Origin: Pseudomonas alliivorans
Lineage (GTDB): Bacteria > Pseudomonadota > Gammaproteobacteria > Pseudomonadales > Pseudomonadaceae
Reading direction: 5' to 3'
NCBI RefSeq assembly: GCF_017826695.1
Contig: NZ_JAFFZW010000010.1
Location: forward strand, 124,001 to 188,000
Length of the DNA stretch: 64,000 nt
The notes below the pieces were generated by a model that made no database searches, was not told the DNA's origin, and saw only the letters and a list, made by a program, of their open reading frames with translations. Positions within the stretch are counted from its first letter, which is position 1, and each line of letters starts with the position of its first letter. This document shows, in pieces, positions 8,692 to 17,469 of this stretch. The position numbers were made by a program, and so were the translations under genes.

Positions 8692-9456
8692 CTAAATGTG
8701 ACTTATGAGTTTTTCCATGACATGTGCCGCCCGGCACCTCAAAAATACGTCCATTTGCGCGCTGTGATCGGTTGCTTCAGGATTGATTTCAGCGGTAAAC
8801 CCCCCGGAAACTCTGGTCCTGATTACCGGTTCGTGGATATAGGGGAAGCTTGCCGTAGTGCCAATGGTCAGCACCGCGTCATAGCCTATAGCCAGTTGTT
8901 CATACAGTGTTTCCAGGGCCTGTTCCGGGAGCATTTCCTGAAAAAGAACGACGGACGGTCGCAAAACGCCACTACACATTGAGCATAAAGGTGGCAACGG
9001 CCGTTGCAGGTGCTCGCTCAGTTGCGGATCTTCTGCGCCACAGGACTGACAGAACAGCGGAGCCATCTGGCCATGAATCTCGATCAGACGCTCAGGCGGG
9101 CTGCCTGCAGCCCTATGATAACCATCGACATTTTGGGTCAACACCCAGCACTCAGGCTTGATGCGCTGCAACTGGGCAATGGCGTAATGAGCAGAATTGG
9201 GTTGCCCGCCCAGGCAGGCCTTGCCCAGTTGAGCGATGTATTTCCAGCACAGCTCGGGATCACGCCGCAGCATGGGACCGGACAATGCCACTTCGATGGG
9301 CAGACCGTCATCGGTTCGACCGTTATAGAGTCCGCCTATGCCTCGGTAAGTCGGCAAGCCCGAGTCGGCGGACAGTCCGGCACCGGTAATGATCAGAATT
9401 CGCCTGGCGTGACGCAGTGCCGCCGCCGTTTGCATGACCAGTGCGTCGTCTACCAC
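8692..9456 (-). CDS. Sir2-family NAD-dependent protein deacylase
   Basis: A 254-residue sirtuin. GAGLSADSG (25-33) binds NAD, TQNVDG (106-111) and the catalytic His127 in IEIHG follow, and the zinc is held by C135/C138 and C157/C160. The family removes acyl groups from lysines, giving nicotinamide and O-acyl-ADP-ribose. The GTG at 9456 is chosen because GAGAC lies about 8 bases upstream; it overlaps the 3' end of hda by 7 bp, so translation is probably coupled to hda. An ATG at 9435 is the alternative. The substrate is unknown. Confidence 0.88.
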   Translation of the reverse strand: MVDDALVMQTAAALRHARRILIITGAGLSADSGLPTYRGIGGLYNGRTDDGLPIEVALSGPMLRRDPELCWKYIAQLGKACLGGQPNSAHYAIAQLQRIKPECWVLTQNVDGYHRAAGSPPERLIEIHGQMAPLFCQSCGAEDPQLSEHLQRPLPPLCSMCSGVLRPSVVLFQEMLPEQALETLYEQLAIGYDAVLTIGTTASFPYIHEPVIRTRVSGGFTAEINPEATDHSAQMDVFLRCRAAHVMEKLISHI

Positions 9457-10154
9457 CCCAGCGTCTCTTTAAGGAAAGGAATGGTCAGCTTGCGCTTCTC
9501 CTGCAGCGAGGCCTGATCGAGGCGCTCCAGCAATTCGAACAGCGCACTCATGCTGCGGGTGCCGCGGGTGAGGATGAAATGCCCGACTTCGTCCGTCAGG
9601 TGCAGGCCGCGTCGCGAAGCACGCAGTTGCAGAGCGCGCAGCTTGTCCTCATCGGACAGGCCGCGCATCTGGAACACCAGCGCCATGGTCAGGCGGGACT
9701 TGAGGTCCGGCAGCTTGACCGGCAGTTCGCGAGGCGACTTGGACGCCGCAATCAGCAGACGCCGTCCACTGTCACGCAGGCGGTTGAACAGGTGAAAAAG
9801 GGCCTCTTCCCAGTCCGGCTTGCCGACCACGGCCTGCAAGTCGTCCAGACACACCAGTTCGTATTGTTCGAGATGGTCGAACAGCTCGATCCCTTCATCA
9901 ATGACTTCGGCCAGCGGCAGATAGACCGCAGGTTCACCCATTTGCTCGAAGCGCAGGCAGGCCGCCTGCAACAGATGCGTACGCCCTACCCCGTCCTTGC
10001 CCCACAGATAAATGAGGCTTTCCGTCCACCCGGCGTCGGCTTCGCACAGCCGCTCGACATAGCCGAGTGCAGCGGCATTGGCGCCTGGATAATAATTGAC
10101 GAAAGTGGCGTCATCACGCAGACGCACACTCAGGGGCAGCTGAATCGGTTTCAT
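9450..10154 (-). CDS. hda: DnaA regulatory inactivator Hda
   Basis: Hda is a DnaA-like AAA+ protein that works with the DNA-loaded sliding clamp to drive ATP hydrolysis by DnaA, preventing re-initiation. The MKPIQLPLSVRL start carries the clamp-binding QLPLSV motif near residues 5-10. Next come a Walker A relic (WGKDGVGRTHLLQA, which lacks the usual GKT), the Walker B-like CLDDL, and the DnaA-type KSRLTMALVFQM region. The ATG at 10154 gives the typical 234 residues. It overlaps the sirtuin gene and lies downstream of the PerM gene, the usual Pseudomonas order. Confidence 0.93.
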   Translation of the reverse strand: MKPIQLPLSVRLRDDATFVNYYPGANAAALGYVERLCEADAGWTESLIYLWGKDGVGRTHLLQAACLRFEQMGEPAVYLPLAEVIDEGIELFDHLEQYELVCLDDLQAVVGKPDWEEALFHLFNRLRDSGRRLLIAASKSPRELPVKLPDLKSRLTMALVFQMRGLSDEDKLRALQLRASRRGLHLTDEVGHFILTRGTRSMSALFELLERLDQASLQEKRKLTIPFLKETLGW

Positions 10155-10311
10155 GCTGACGAACGGTTCATGCGAACCGCCAAGGGCCTCTGTGTAAAGT
10201 GCGCAAAGTTTATACCCGTGACGCTGGTCGCACAATGCGACAGACCCCAAGCAAAATCAAAGGGTTGCGTCAGGCTGTGTAAAGCGATGAGGTGTTTCAG
10301 GCATCTGCGCC

Positions 10312-10345
10312 CCCTTCACGGACCTGGCCTGCGTCCGTGAAAGGG
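10312..10345. other. Intergenic hairpin between perM-like gene and hda
   Basis: The arms TTCACGGAC (10315-10323) and GTCCGTGAA (10333-10341) pair perfectly, with further partial pairing outside. No run of T follows on either strand, so it is not a classical intrinsic terminator. It sits about 30 bp beyond the stop of the permease gene and may end or process that transcript ahead of hda. Confidence 0.6.
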
Positions 10346-10370
10346 TCGCTTGATCAGCGGCTGGAACGGC

Positions 10371-11444
10371 TTACAGATCAGGGTCTTCGGCCCCGGCGTA
10401 GATCTGTGAATCCTTGTACACGTCATGGGCATGGCGGACCAGCACCATGATCACCGCTGCCACCGGCAAGGCCAGCAGAATGCCGGTGAAGCCGAACAGC
10501 TCGCCGCCGGCAAGGATCGCGAAGATCACCGCCACCGGGTGCAGTCCGATACGGTCTCCCACCAGCAAAGGCGTGAGCACCATGCCTTCCAGCGCCTGAC
10601 CAATCATGAACACCGCGACGATGCCCATCATCGGGTACAGGTCGCCGCCGAACTGGAACAGCCCCGCCACCAGCGCCGAACCGATCCCGATCACGAAGCC
10701 CATATAAGGCACGATGGCCGCCAGACCCGCGATCACGCCGATCAACAGCCCCAGTTCCAGGCCGACCAGCATCAGGCCGCTTGCGTAGATCACTCCGAGG
10801 CCGACCATGACCAGCAACTGTCCGCGAATGAACGCACCCAGCACTTCATGACACTCACCAGCCAGCTTGACGATCTGCCCTTCGCGCTGGCGCGGCAGCA
10901 GGCCGCGAATCTTGCCCACCATCACGTCCCAGTCACGCAGCAGGTAGAAGCACACCACCGGGATCAGCACCAGATTGGTCAGCCAGCCGATCAGAGCCAG
11001 GCTCGATGCCGTGGCCTGGGACAGCACGATGGAGACGATATCGCCCGCCTGCCCCATGTGCTCGGACAGCGCGGCCTTGATCTTGTCGAACTTCCAGAAG
11101 CCATCGGACAGCCCGAACTTGGTCTGCACCCACGGCAGCGCCGAATGCTGCAACCAGTCGAGCATCTGCGGGGCCAGCTCATACAGGCGATACAACTGCT
11201 TGGCGAGCATCGGCACCAGCACCAGCAGCAATGCCATCAGCACCAGTGTAAACAGGCCGAATACCGCCACGACGCTCAACGTACGAGACAGGCCTGCCCG
11301 TTCCAGACGATCCACCAGTGGATCGCCCATGTACGCCAGCAGCAGCGCCACCAGAAACGGGGTGAGGATCGTGTGCAGCAACACCACGAATGCGACCAGC
11401 AGGGCCAGCCCGCCAATCCAGAACCAACGTCGCGTATCAGTCAT
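10371..11444 (-). CDS. AI-2E family transporter (PerM/YhhQ-type permease)
   Basis: A 357-residue polytopic membrane protein of the AI-2E transporter (UPF0118) family. There are hydrophobic segments near 10-35, 60-90, 150-180 and a cluster from about 200 to 340. Members export diverse small molecules or act as Na+/H+ antiporters, and the autoinducer-2 link is proven only for TqsA, so no substrate is claimed. The ATG at 11444 is used; a TTG one codon earlier is possible. Its place next to hda is conserved in pseudomonads. Confidence 0.85.
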   Translation of the reverse strand: MTDTRRWFWIGGLALLVAFVVLLHTILTPFLVALLLAYMGDPLVDRLERAGLSRTLSVVAVFGLFTLVLMALLLVLVPMLAKQLYRLYELAPQMLDWLQHSALPWVQTKFGLSDGFWKFDKIKAALSEHMGQAGDIVSIVLSQATASSLALIGWLTNLVLIPVVCFYLLRDWDVMVGKIRGLLPRQREGQIVKLAGECHEVLGAFIRGQLLVMVGLGVIYASGLMLVGLELGLLIGVIAGLAAIVPYMGFVIGIGSALVAGLFQFGGDLYPMMGIVAVFMIGQALEGMVLTPLLVGDRIGLHPVAVIFAILAGGELFGFTGILLALPVAAVIMVLVRHAHDVYKDSQIYAGAEDPDL

Positions 11445-11483
11445 CAATGTCTCTCAACCCAAGGGAAAATTGCGCTTGCCGCA

Positions 11484-12557
11484 TTACCAGCGGAAATACA
11501 GTTGTGGCGCGGACGCCGGGACGATCATCGGCGCTGGCGCAGCGACAGGCGCCGACGCATCGACCGGTGCCGCAGGTGCAGGCGGCACAGCCGCTGCTGC
11601 CTCGCTCGCCGGTACTTCCTGAAGTTTAGCCAGTGACATCTGCGAACGAAGCTGATCGGCGCTGCCGTTGACTTCGAATGTCACACGATCACCTTCGACC
11701 AGCGTCACACGCACGCCGAACGGATCGAGCAACTGCAACAGTTGCGCATAACGCTCAAGGTTCATGCCCTGAACCTGCATCAGCAGCCCGGTTGACGCAC
11801 CCGGTTTAGCCACAAAACGCGGGGCAAGACGCTGACTCACCGACAGCAGTACCGCGTCAGCCAGGGCGTCGGACGTGGCACCGGTGGCAGTGCCCTGTTC
11901 ACGCTGCTCGCCCAGCCACAGATTCCACTTGGCTTGCCATTGCCCGGCGTCCTCTTTGGCATGAACCGCCAGAATCGCGTCGGCACCATAACGTTCCGAG
12001 GCTTGCTTGAGCGGTGCGGCATCAATGCCTTCAAGGGTCTTGGCGGTGCCGATGCCCTGCTCGCTCAGGTCCGCCAGGGGAAGACGCAACGGCAGACCAC
12101 GGTGCTGCGCGGCGCGGCGCAAAGGCTCGGCAGCCGCCTGACCGTCGCCGACCAGATTGGAGCCTTCGACCGAGTCATTCAGCCACCAGCCCAGAATCGA
12201 CGGGCGATTGCTGCCCCAGATGGGCAAGCCGGCCTGACGCAAGGCGCGGTCGGTGGTCGCCGGATCGAAATCCACCAGCAGGGTCTCGGGCGGACCCGCT
12301 TCGTAACCATACTGACTGATGATCTGCTGCGGGTCCTTGCGCAAGGCGGCCAGCGCCGAACCCTGCGCGGCCTTGGTGTCGCCGGTCAGGCGCAGCACCA
12401 GGGTTTCGACGGCCGCCTGAGTGGCGCGTGTACGCTCATCGGGCGACTGGCCGTTGACCGGCTCGCGCACCTGATAGAGGTTGTTCACTGTTTCAGCAAG
12501 GGTCGGCAGGCTGAACAGCGACAGACAGCCGATGAGAAGAATTCTGGAAAAACGCAT
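11484..12557 (-). CDS. DUF2066 domain-containing secreted protein
   Basis: A 357-residue protein with a clear signal peptide cleaved after PTLA near residue 21. It contains the DUF2066 region (NNLYQVREPVNGQSPDERTRATQ..., VLRLTGD, YGYEAGPPETLLVDFD) and a proline/alanine-rich C-terminal tail ending in YFRW. No enzymatic motif is seen and the function is unknown. The gene is commonly found between the perM homologue and purM in Pseudomonas. The start is supported by the signal peptide and the divergent spacing to purM. Confidence 0.85.
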   Translation of the reverse strand: MRFSRILLIGCLSLFSLPTLAETVNNLYQVREPVNGQSPDERTRATQAAVETLVLRLTGDTKAAQGSALAALRKDPQQIISQYGYEAGPPETLLVDFDPATTDRALRQAGLPIWGSNRPSILGWWLNDSVEGSNLVGDGQAAAEPLRRAAQHRGLPLRLPLADLSEQGIGTAKTLEGIDAAPLKQASERYGADAILAVHAKEDAGQWQAKWNLWLGEQREQGTATGATSDALADAVLLSVSQRLAPRFVAKPGASTGLLMQVQGMNLERYAQLLQLLDPFGVRVTLVEGDRVTFEVNGSADQLRSQMSLAKLQEVPASEAAAAVPPAPAAPVDASAPVAAPAPMIVPASAPQLYFRW

Positions 12558-12913
12558 GGACAGTTCCCGAACGGAAAAAAGGTAAAGAAAGAGCGGTCTC
12601 GGAAGGTGGATTCATTGAATGGACAAGCGTGAGACAGCGCTTTGCCACCAATCATTCACTGCCCGCCTAAAGTACACCCTAAACATCTGGAGTCGAAGTC
12701 GGCCCCGGCAAGACCGTGAGGTTTATTTAGTAGAACCTCCTCCTACCGTCGGCGCAAGGATGGCCCCACGAGGGCAAGCCTGATAAAATCGCGCGCCTTC
12801 GCAGACCGGCAATCGCGATGGCCCAACATAGCACTGCGCGACAGCACTTTGCTGAACGGGTGCCACCGCAGCGGTCGATACCTCCGAATCCCCCCTAAAG
12901 GCCTGGATTTTTT
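12558..12913. other. Divergent intergenic region before purM
   Basis: A gap of 356 bp between the DUF2066 gene (leftward) and purM (rightward). It should hold both promoters, but I see no clear operator, repeat or small gene; the open frames crossing it have no ribosome binding site. Confidence 0.4.
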
Positions 12914-13972
12914 ATGAGCAAGCAACCCTCCCTGAGCTACAAAGACGCCGGTGTAGACATCGACGCCGGTGAAGCATTGGTCGAACGCATCAAGAGCGTC
13001 GCCAAGCGCACCAAGCGTCCGGAAGTCATGGGCGGCCTGGGAGGTTTCGGCGCCCTCTGCGAAATCCCGGCTGGTTACAAGCAACCGGTTCTGGTTTCCG
13101 GCACCGACGGTGTCGGCACCAAGCTGCGTCTGGCACTCAACCTGAACAAGCACGACAGCATCGGCATCGATCTGGTTGCCATGTGCGTCAACGATCTCGT
13201 GGTCTGCGGTGCAGAGCCGCTGTTCTTCCTGGACTACTACGCCACCGGCAAGCTGAACGTCGAGACCGCAACCCAGGTCGTGACCGGCATCGGCGCAGGC
13301 TGCGAACTGGCCGGTTGCTCGCTGGTCGGCGGCGAAACCGCTGAAATGCCAGGCATGTACGAAGGCGAAGACTACGACCTGGCCGGCTTCTGCGTCGGCG
13401 TTGTCGAAAAAGCTGAAATCATCGACGGCTCCAGGGTCGCCGCAGGCGATGCCCTGCTGGCACTCCCGTCGTCCGGCCCACACTCCAATGGTTACTCGCT
13501 GATCCGCAAGATCATCGAAGTGGCCGGTGCCGACATCGAAAACATCCAGCTGGACGGCAAGCCGCTGACCGAACTGCTGATGGCGCCGACCCGCATCTAC
13601 GTCAAGCCGTTGCTCAAACTCATCAAGGAAACCGGTGCCGTCAAGGCCATGGCCCACATCACCGGTGGCGGTCTGCTGGACAACATCCCGCGCGTTCTGC
13701 CAAAAGGCGCCCAGGCCGTGGTCGACGTCGCCAGTTGGCAGCGTCCGGCCGTGTTCGACTGGCTGCAGCAGCAAGGCAACGTTGAAGAAAACGAAATGCA
13801 CCGCGTGCTGAACTGCGGCGTAGGCATGGTGATCTGCGTGGCTCAGGAGCACGTCGAGACTGCACTGAACGTACTGCGTGACGCAGGCGAGCAACCTTGG
13901 GTGATCGGCCAGATCGCCACTGCTCCAGAAGGTGCTGCACAGGTCGAGCTGAAAAACCTCAAGGCTCATTGA
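12914..13972 (+). CDS. purM: Phosphoribosylformylglycinamidine cyclo-ligase (AIR synthetase)
   Basis: PurM closes formylglycinamidine ribonucleotide to aminoimidazole ribonucleotide using ATP, in de novo purine synthesis. At 352 residues it has the family's usual length. Visible signatures include SYKDAGVDIDAGEALV near the start, VSGTDGVGTKLRLA (the glycine-rich catalytic region), GGETAEMPGMY, and HITGGGLLDNIPRVLP. The TGA overlaps the purN ATG (TGATG), so the two purine genes are co-translated. Confidence 0.97.
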   Translation: MSKQPSLSYKDAGVDIDAGEALVERIKSVAKRTKRPEVMGGLGGFGALCEIPAGYKQPVLVSGTDGVGTKLRLALNLNKHDSIGIDLVAMCVNDLVVCGAEPLFFLDYYATGKLNVETATQVVTGIGAGCELAGCSLVGGETAEMPGMYEGEDYDLAGFCVGVVEKAEIIDGSRVAAGDALLALPSSGPHSNGYSLIRKIIEVAGADIENIQLDGKPLTELLMAPTRIYVKPLLKLIKETGAVKAMAHITGGGLLDNIPRVLPKGAQAVVDVASWQRPAVFDWLQQQGNVEENEMHRVLNCGVGMVICVAQEHVETALNVLRDAGEQPWVIGQIATAPEGAAQVELKNLKAH

Positions 13973-14622
13973 TGTCAGCCACCTGCAATGTCGTGGTGCT
14001 GCTCTCCGGCACCGGCGGCAACCTGCAAGCGATGATCGACAGCTTCAAGGACGGGGCCAGCCCCGTCCGCATCCGTGCTGTGATCTCCAACCGTGACGAT
14101 GCCTTCGGCCTGCAACGTGCCAGAGACGCAGGCATCGAAGCGTGCGTGCTGGACCACAAGGCGTACGAAGGTCGCGAAGCCTTCGACGCCGCGCTGGTCG
14201 AGCTGATCGATACTTTCGAGCCCGAACTGGTGGTACTGGCCGGATTCATGCGCATACTGAGCGCTGACTTCGTCAGGCATTATCAAGGGCGTCTGCTCAA
14301 CATTCACCCTTCCCTGCTGCCGCGCTACAAAGGTTTGCATACGCATAAGCGGGCGCTGGAATCCGGTGACACCGAACATGGCTGCAGCGTGCACTTCGTC
14401 ACCGAGGAACTCGATGGCGGACCGCTGGTCGTACAGGCAGTTGTTTCGGTACAGTTACACGACACACCCGCCACGCTCGCGCAACGGGTGCATGTTGAAG
14501 AACACCGGATCTACCCGCTGGCAATACGCTGGTTCGCCGAGGGCCGATTGAGCCTGGGCGAAGAAGGCGCGTTACTGGATGGCCAGGCACTCCCGGCCAC
14601 CGGCCATTTGATTCGACACTAG
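13972..14622 (+). CDS. purN: Phosphoribosylglycinamide formyltransferase 1
   Basis: PurN transfers a formyl group from 10-formyltetrahydrofolate to GAR in purine synthesis. The 216-residue protein has VVVLLSGTGGNLQAMI at the N-terminus (phosphate binding), the folate-site LAGFMRILS, and the catalytic NIHPSLLPRYKGLHTHKRAL segment with its Asn-His, plus EELDGGPLVVQ. An earlier in-frame start at 13897 lies inside purM; the ATG at 13972 matches the family N-terminus. Confidence 0.96.
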   Translation: MSATCNVVVLLSGTGGNLQAMIDSFKDGASPVRIRAVISNRDDAFGLQRARDAGIEACVLDHKAYEGREAFDAALVELIDTFEPELVVLAGFMRILSADFVRHYQGRLLNIHPSLLPRYKGLHTHKRALESGDTEHGCSVHFVTEELDGGPLVVQAVVSVQLHDTPATLAQRVHVEEHRIYPLAIRWFAEGRLSLGEEGALLDGQALPATGHLIRH

Positions 14623-14630
14623 GAGATATT

Positions 14631-15344
14631 ATGCGCCGCGCTTTGCTCTTCGCTTTCGCTCTGCTTGCCATACCTGCTGCACAGGCCGCAGACCTTCAAC
14701 CTTTCTCCGCCAGCTACACCGCCGACTGGAAACAGCTGCCCATGAGCGGCACGGCAGAACGCAGCCTGGAAGCCGGACCCAACGGCACCTGGACCCTGAA
14801 CTTCAAGGCATCGATGATGATCGCCAGCCTGTCCGAAGTCAGCACGCTGAAAGTCGACAAGGACACCCTGCTGCCGCAGACCTACACCTTCGAGCGTAGC
14901 GGTCTGGGCAAGTCCAAGAAGGTCGATCTGGCCTTCGACTGGAACACCAAGTTCGTCACCGGCACCGACCGCGGTGATGCGATCAAGCTGCCGCTCAACC
15001 GCGGTATTCTCGACAAGTCCACCTATCAGCTCGCCCTGCAGCATGATGTCGCTGCGGGCAAGAAAAGCATGAGCTACCAGGTGGTTGATGGTGACGAAGT
15101 CGATACCTACGACTTCCGCGTGCTGGGCTCGGAAAAGGTCGACACCAAGGCCGGTCAGGTCGACGCGATCAAGGTCGAGCGCGTGCGCGACCCGACTCAA
15201 AGCAAACGTATCACCGTGCTGTGGTTCGCCAAGGACTGGGACTACCTGCTGGTCCGCCTGCAACAGGTCGAAACCGACGGCAAGGAATACAACATCATGC
15301 TGCAGGACGGTACGGTGAACGGCAAGGCTGTCAAAGGCACCTGA
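14631..15344 (+). CDS. DUF3108 domain-containing secreted protein
   Basis: A 237-residue protein with a signal peptide ending AAQAA near residue 18. The mature part is a beta-rich DUF3108 domain (FSASYTADWKQLPMSGTAER..., TYTFERSGLGKSKKVDLAFDW, ...RVLGSEKVDTKAGQVDAIKVER). It begins 8 bp after purN with AGGAGAT in front of the ATG and so belongs to the purMN transcript. The function is unknown; the fold suggests a periplasmic or outer-membrane-associated role. A strong terminator follows. Confidence 0.86.
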   Translation: MRRALLFAFALLAIPAAQAADLQPFSASYTADWKQLPMSGTAERSLEAGPNGTWTLNFKASMMIASLSEVSTLKVDKDTLLPQTYTFERSGLGKSKKVDLAFDWNTKFVTGTDRGDAIKLPLNRGILDKSTYQLALQHDVAAGKKSMSYQVVDGDEVDTYDFRVLGSEKVDTKAGQVDAIKVERVRDPTQSKRITVLWFAKDWDYLLVRLQQVETDGKEYNIMLQDGTVNGKAVKGT

Positions 15345-15370
15345 TTGACCTGACTCTGTTCGCTGCACGA

Positions 15371-15398
15371 AGCCCCGCTTGATGCGGGGCTTTTTATT
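15371..15398 (+). terminator. Intrinsic terminator after purM-purN-DUF3108
   Basis: AGCCCCGC and GCGGGGCT pair around a TTGAT loop, followed by TTTTTATT. It lies about 27 bp after the DUF3108 stop codon. Confidence 0.93.
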
Positions 15399-15746
15399 GT
15401 CTGGCCTTCAACACCGTGCTTGTGACGCAGAGCGCCACGGCTGCATACCGACCCAGAGCAGGGTAATGCCTCCCAGGACGCTCCGTGTCCGCATCATCAG
15501 GCAACGCCGTTTATGGCAGTTGCACCTTCCACCGGGCCACATGAAAAATCCTTCATTTAACCAGCACTTGGCCGCAGCCCACGTGTTCCGAGGGCTGCAG
15601 CGCAGTGGCTAATTTCTGACCAGCCGGGAACCTGAACGGGCTATTTACTTAGCCTGCTAACGGATTCTATAAAAGAGTCCTGCGACACATCGCCGCAGTA
15701 TCCAGAAGCCTAATCATCAAGGCTGCCAAAGTCAGGAGCTAACACT
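15399..15746. other. Gap before a small 59-residue gene
   Basis: A stretch of 348 bp without a convincing gene. An open frame from 15379 crosses it but overlaps the terminator and has no ribosome binding site. A TTCTATAAAAG stretch near 15666 could be a -10 region for the small gene at 15747. Short inverted motifs occur near 15590 (GGGCTGCAGCGCAGTGGCT), but nothing else stands out. Confidence 0.4.
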
Positions 15747-15926
15747 ATGACTGTCAGAGTTACTGAACGCGACGACGCCCACCTCTCTCACGAAGCCGTT
15801 GCCGACGGCATTCAGATCTGGGACGTGCATCAACAGGATCAACTGGTGGGCATGTTTCACATAGAATCCGACGCTTACCGGTATAAAGAAGAGCTGGAAG
15901 CGCTGGAAAGCCAGAGCAACCATTGA
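15747..15926 (+). CDS. Small conserved-looking acidic protein (59 residues), function unknown
   Basis: The ATG is preceded by CAGGAG at 8-9 bases and the frame ends 16 bp before a strong terminator, so this is a complete single-gene unit. The 59-residue product starts MTVRVTERDD, contains an IWDVHQQDQLVGMF stretch and ends in a charged helix-like tail. It has no signal peptide or membrane segment. I do not recognise a domain. The flanking terminators and good ribosome binding site argue that it is real despite its size. Confidence 0.75.
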   Translation: MTVRVTERDDAHLSHEAVADGIQIWDVHQQDQLVGMFHIESDAYRYKEELEALESQSNH

Positions 15927-15942
15927 CCGCAACTTCAGAATC

Positions 15943-15982
15943 GTAAAAAAACAAAACCCGCTCATGGCGGGTTTTGTCTTTC
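15943..15982. terminator. Bidirectional intrinsic terminator
   Basis: The ACAAAACCCGC and GCGGGTTTTGT arms flank a short TCATG loop, with an A-run before and T-rich sequence after. It can end both the small gene at 15747 and the leftward DUF2058 gene, whose stop is at 15992. Confidence 0.9.
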
Positions 15983-15991
15983 TGGCGGTGC

Positions 15992-16534
15992 TTACCACAT
16001 CAGGTCATCGGGCACCTGATAGGCCGCGTACGGGTCGTCCGCATCCGGCGCTTCGGTCGGGGTGTTGAGCAATACCACGCGGCGCGGATCGCGTTCCTGG
16101 ATCTTCAGCGCGGCTTCGCGCGGAATGATCTCGTAGCCGCCGCCATGATGAACGATGGCCAGCGAGCCGCTGCTGAGCTTGTTGCGCACCAGCGTGTTGA
16201 CCGAGATGCGCTTGACCTTCTTGTCATCGACGAAGTTGTAGTAATCCTCGGTGGTCAGCTTGGGCAGGCGCGAGGCCTCGATCAGTTGCTTGACCTGTGC
16301 AGTACGAGCTTTCTGCTCGACCTTCTCCTGTTGCTGACGATTGAGCTCCTGATCGCGCTTGACCTTCTCGGCCAGCGCTTCCTGAGCGGCACGTTTCTGC
16401 GAATCATCGACCTGAGCCTGGCCCTTGTGCACCAGACGCTGCTCTTTCTGCTTTTCCTTGCTGACCTGCTTGGCCTGCTTCTGGTTGACCAGGCCCGCCT
16501 TGAGCAACTGGTCGCGAAGTGAAATACCCGCCAT
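15992..16534 (-). CDS. DUF2058 domain-containing protein (YaiL-like)
   Basis: A 180-residue, highly charged protein. The N-terminal half (MAGISLRDQLLKAGLVNQKQ, then lysine/glutamine-rich repeats to about residue 85) looks like a long coiled-coil helix. The C-terminal half carries the YNFVDDKKVKRISV and LAIVHHGGGYEIIPREAA segments of DUF2058. Function is unknown. A start at 16636 is open, but the ATG at 16534 has AAGAGAG just upstream and matches the family start. It lies 26 bp after mazG and probably shares its transcript. Confidence 0.88.
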   Translation of the reverse strand: MAGISLRDQLLKAGLVNQKQAKQVSKEKQKEQRLVHKGQAQVDDSQKRAAQEALAEKVKRDQELNRQQQEKVEQKARTAQVKQLIEASRLPKLTTEDYYNFVDDKKVKRISVNTLVRNKLSSGSLAIVHHGGGYEIIPREAALKIQERDPRRVVLLNTPTEAPDADDPYAAYQVPDDLMW

Positions 16535-16560
16535 CTCTTTTCTCTCTCTTAAGCAACCAC

Positions 16561-17394
16561 TCAGCCGCAGCGGGGTGCGTTTTTTTCCTGACGTTTGGCT
16601 TCGCCCCACAGCGCGTCCATGTCTTCGAGGCTGCACTCCTCGATGGGTCGCCGGGCGTGGCGCAACGCCTGTTCAATAAATCGGAAGCGTCTGTCGAACT
16701 TGCTGTTGGCCGAGCGTAACGCAGTTTCCGGATCGACTTTAAGGTGTCGAGCCAGATTCACCACACAAAACAGCAGATCGCCGATTTCTTCGGCAATGCC
16801 GTCAGCGTCATTATCGACCATCGCTTCGAGCACTTCATCGAGTTCTTCGCGCACCTTGTCGATCACCGGCAAAGCGGCAGGCCAGTCGAAGCCGACCTGA
16901 GCGGCGCGTTTCTGCAGCTTGGTGGCGCGGCTCAGCGCAGGCAGTGCAACGGGCACGTCGTCGAGCAGGGACAACTGTTCGGGCGCGGACGATTTTTCCG
17001 CACGCTCCTGAGCCTTGATCTCATCCCAACGCCGATTAACCTCTTCGTCCGTCAGACGCGGGGTTTCCTCAGGCGCATACAACTCGCCGGTCGGAAACAC
17101 ATGCGGATGACGGCGCAGCAGTTTGCGGACAATGCCATCGACCACGCCCTCGAATTCGAAGCGCCCTTCTTCCCTGGCCAGATGGGCGTAGAACACCACC
17201 TGAAACAGCAGATCGCCGAGCTCGCCCTGAAGCTGATCGAAGTCGCCCTGTTCGATGGCGTCGGCCACTTCATAGGCTTCTTCCAGCGTGTGCGGGACGA
17301 TGGTGGCGTAGGTCTGCTTCAGATCCCAGGGGCAACCGTACTGCGGGTCGCGCAGCCGGGCCATGAGGTGCAGCAGATCTTGAAGTGTGTGCAT
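16561..17394 (-). CDS. mazG: Nucleoside triphosphate pyrophosphohydrolase MazG
   Basis: MazG hydrolyses NTPs to NMP and pyrophosphate, and in E. coli lowers ppGpp effects and clears aberrant nucleotides. The 277-residue protein has the two-domain MazG layout. The first domain has GCPWDLKQTYATI and EEAYEVADAIEQGD with the metal-binding EExxE pattern; the second has REELDEVLEAM and EEIGDLLFCVVNLAR. It follows relA on the same strand, the classical relA-mazG pairing that links it to stringent control. Confidence 0.95.
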   Translation of the reverse strand: MHTLQDLLHLMARLRDPQYGCPWDLKQTYATIVPHTLEEAYEVADAIEQGDFDQLQGELGDLLFQVVFYAHLAREEGRFEFEGVVDGIVRKLLRRHPHVFPTGELYAPEETPRLTDEEVNRRWDEIKAQERAEKSSAPEQLSLLDDVPVALPALSRATKLQKRAAQVGFDWPAALPVIDKVREELDEVLEAMVDNDADGIAEEIGDLLFCVVNLARHLKVDPETALRSANSKFDRRFRFIEQALRHARRPIEECSLEDMDALWGEAKRQEKNAPRCG

Positions 17395-17469
17395 TGCAAA
17401 ATCTCTTTTACCGCAGGGTCGCCACTGCCCGGAATATCTGCGGGCAATGACGACGATGGATACCCCGGA

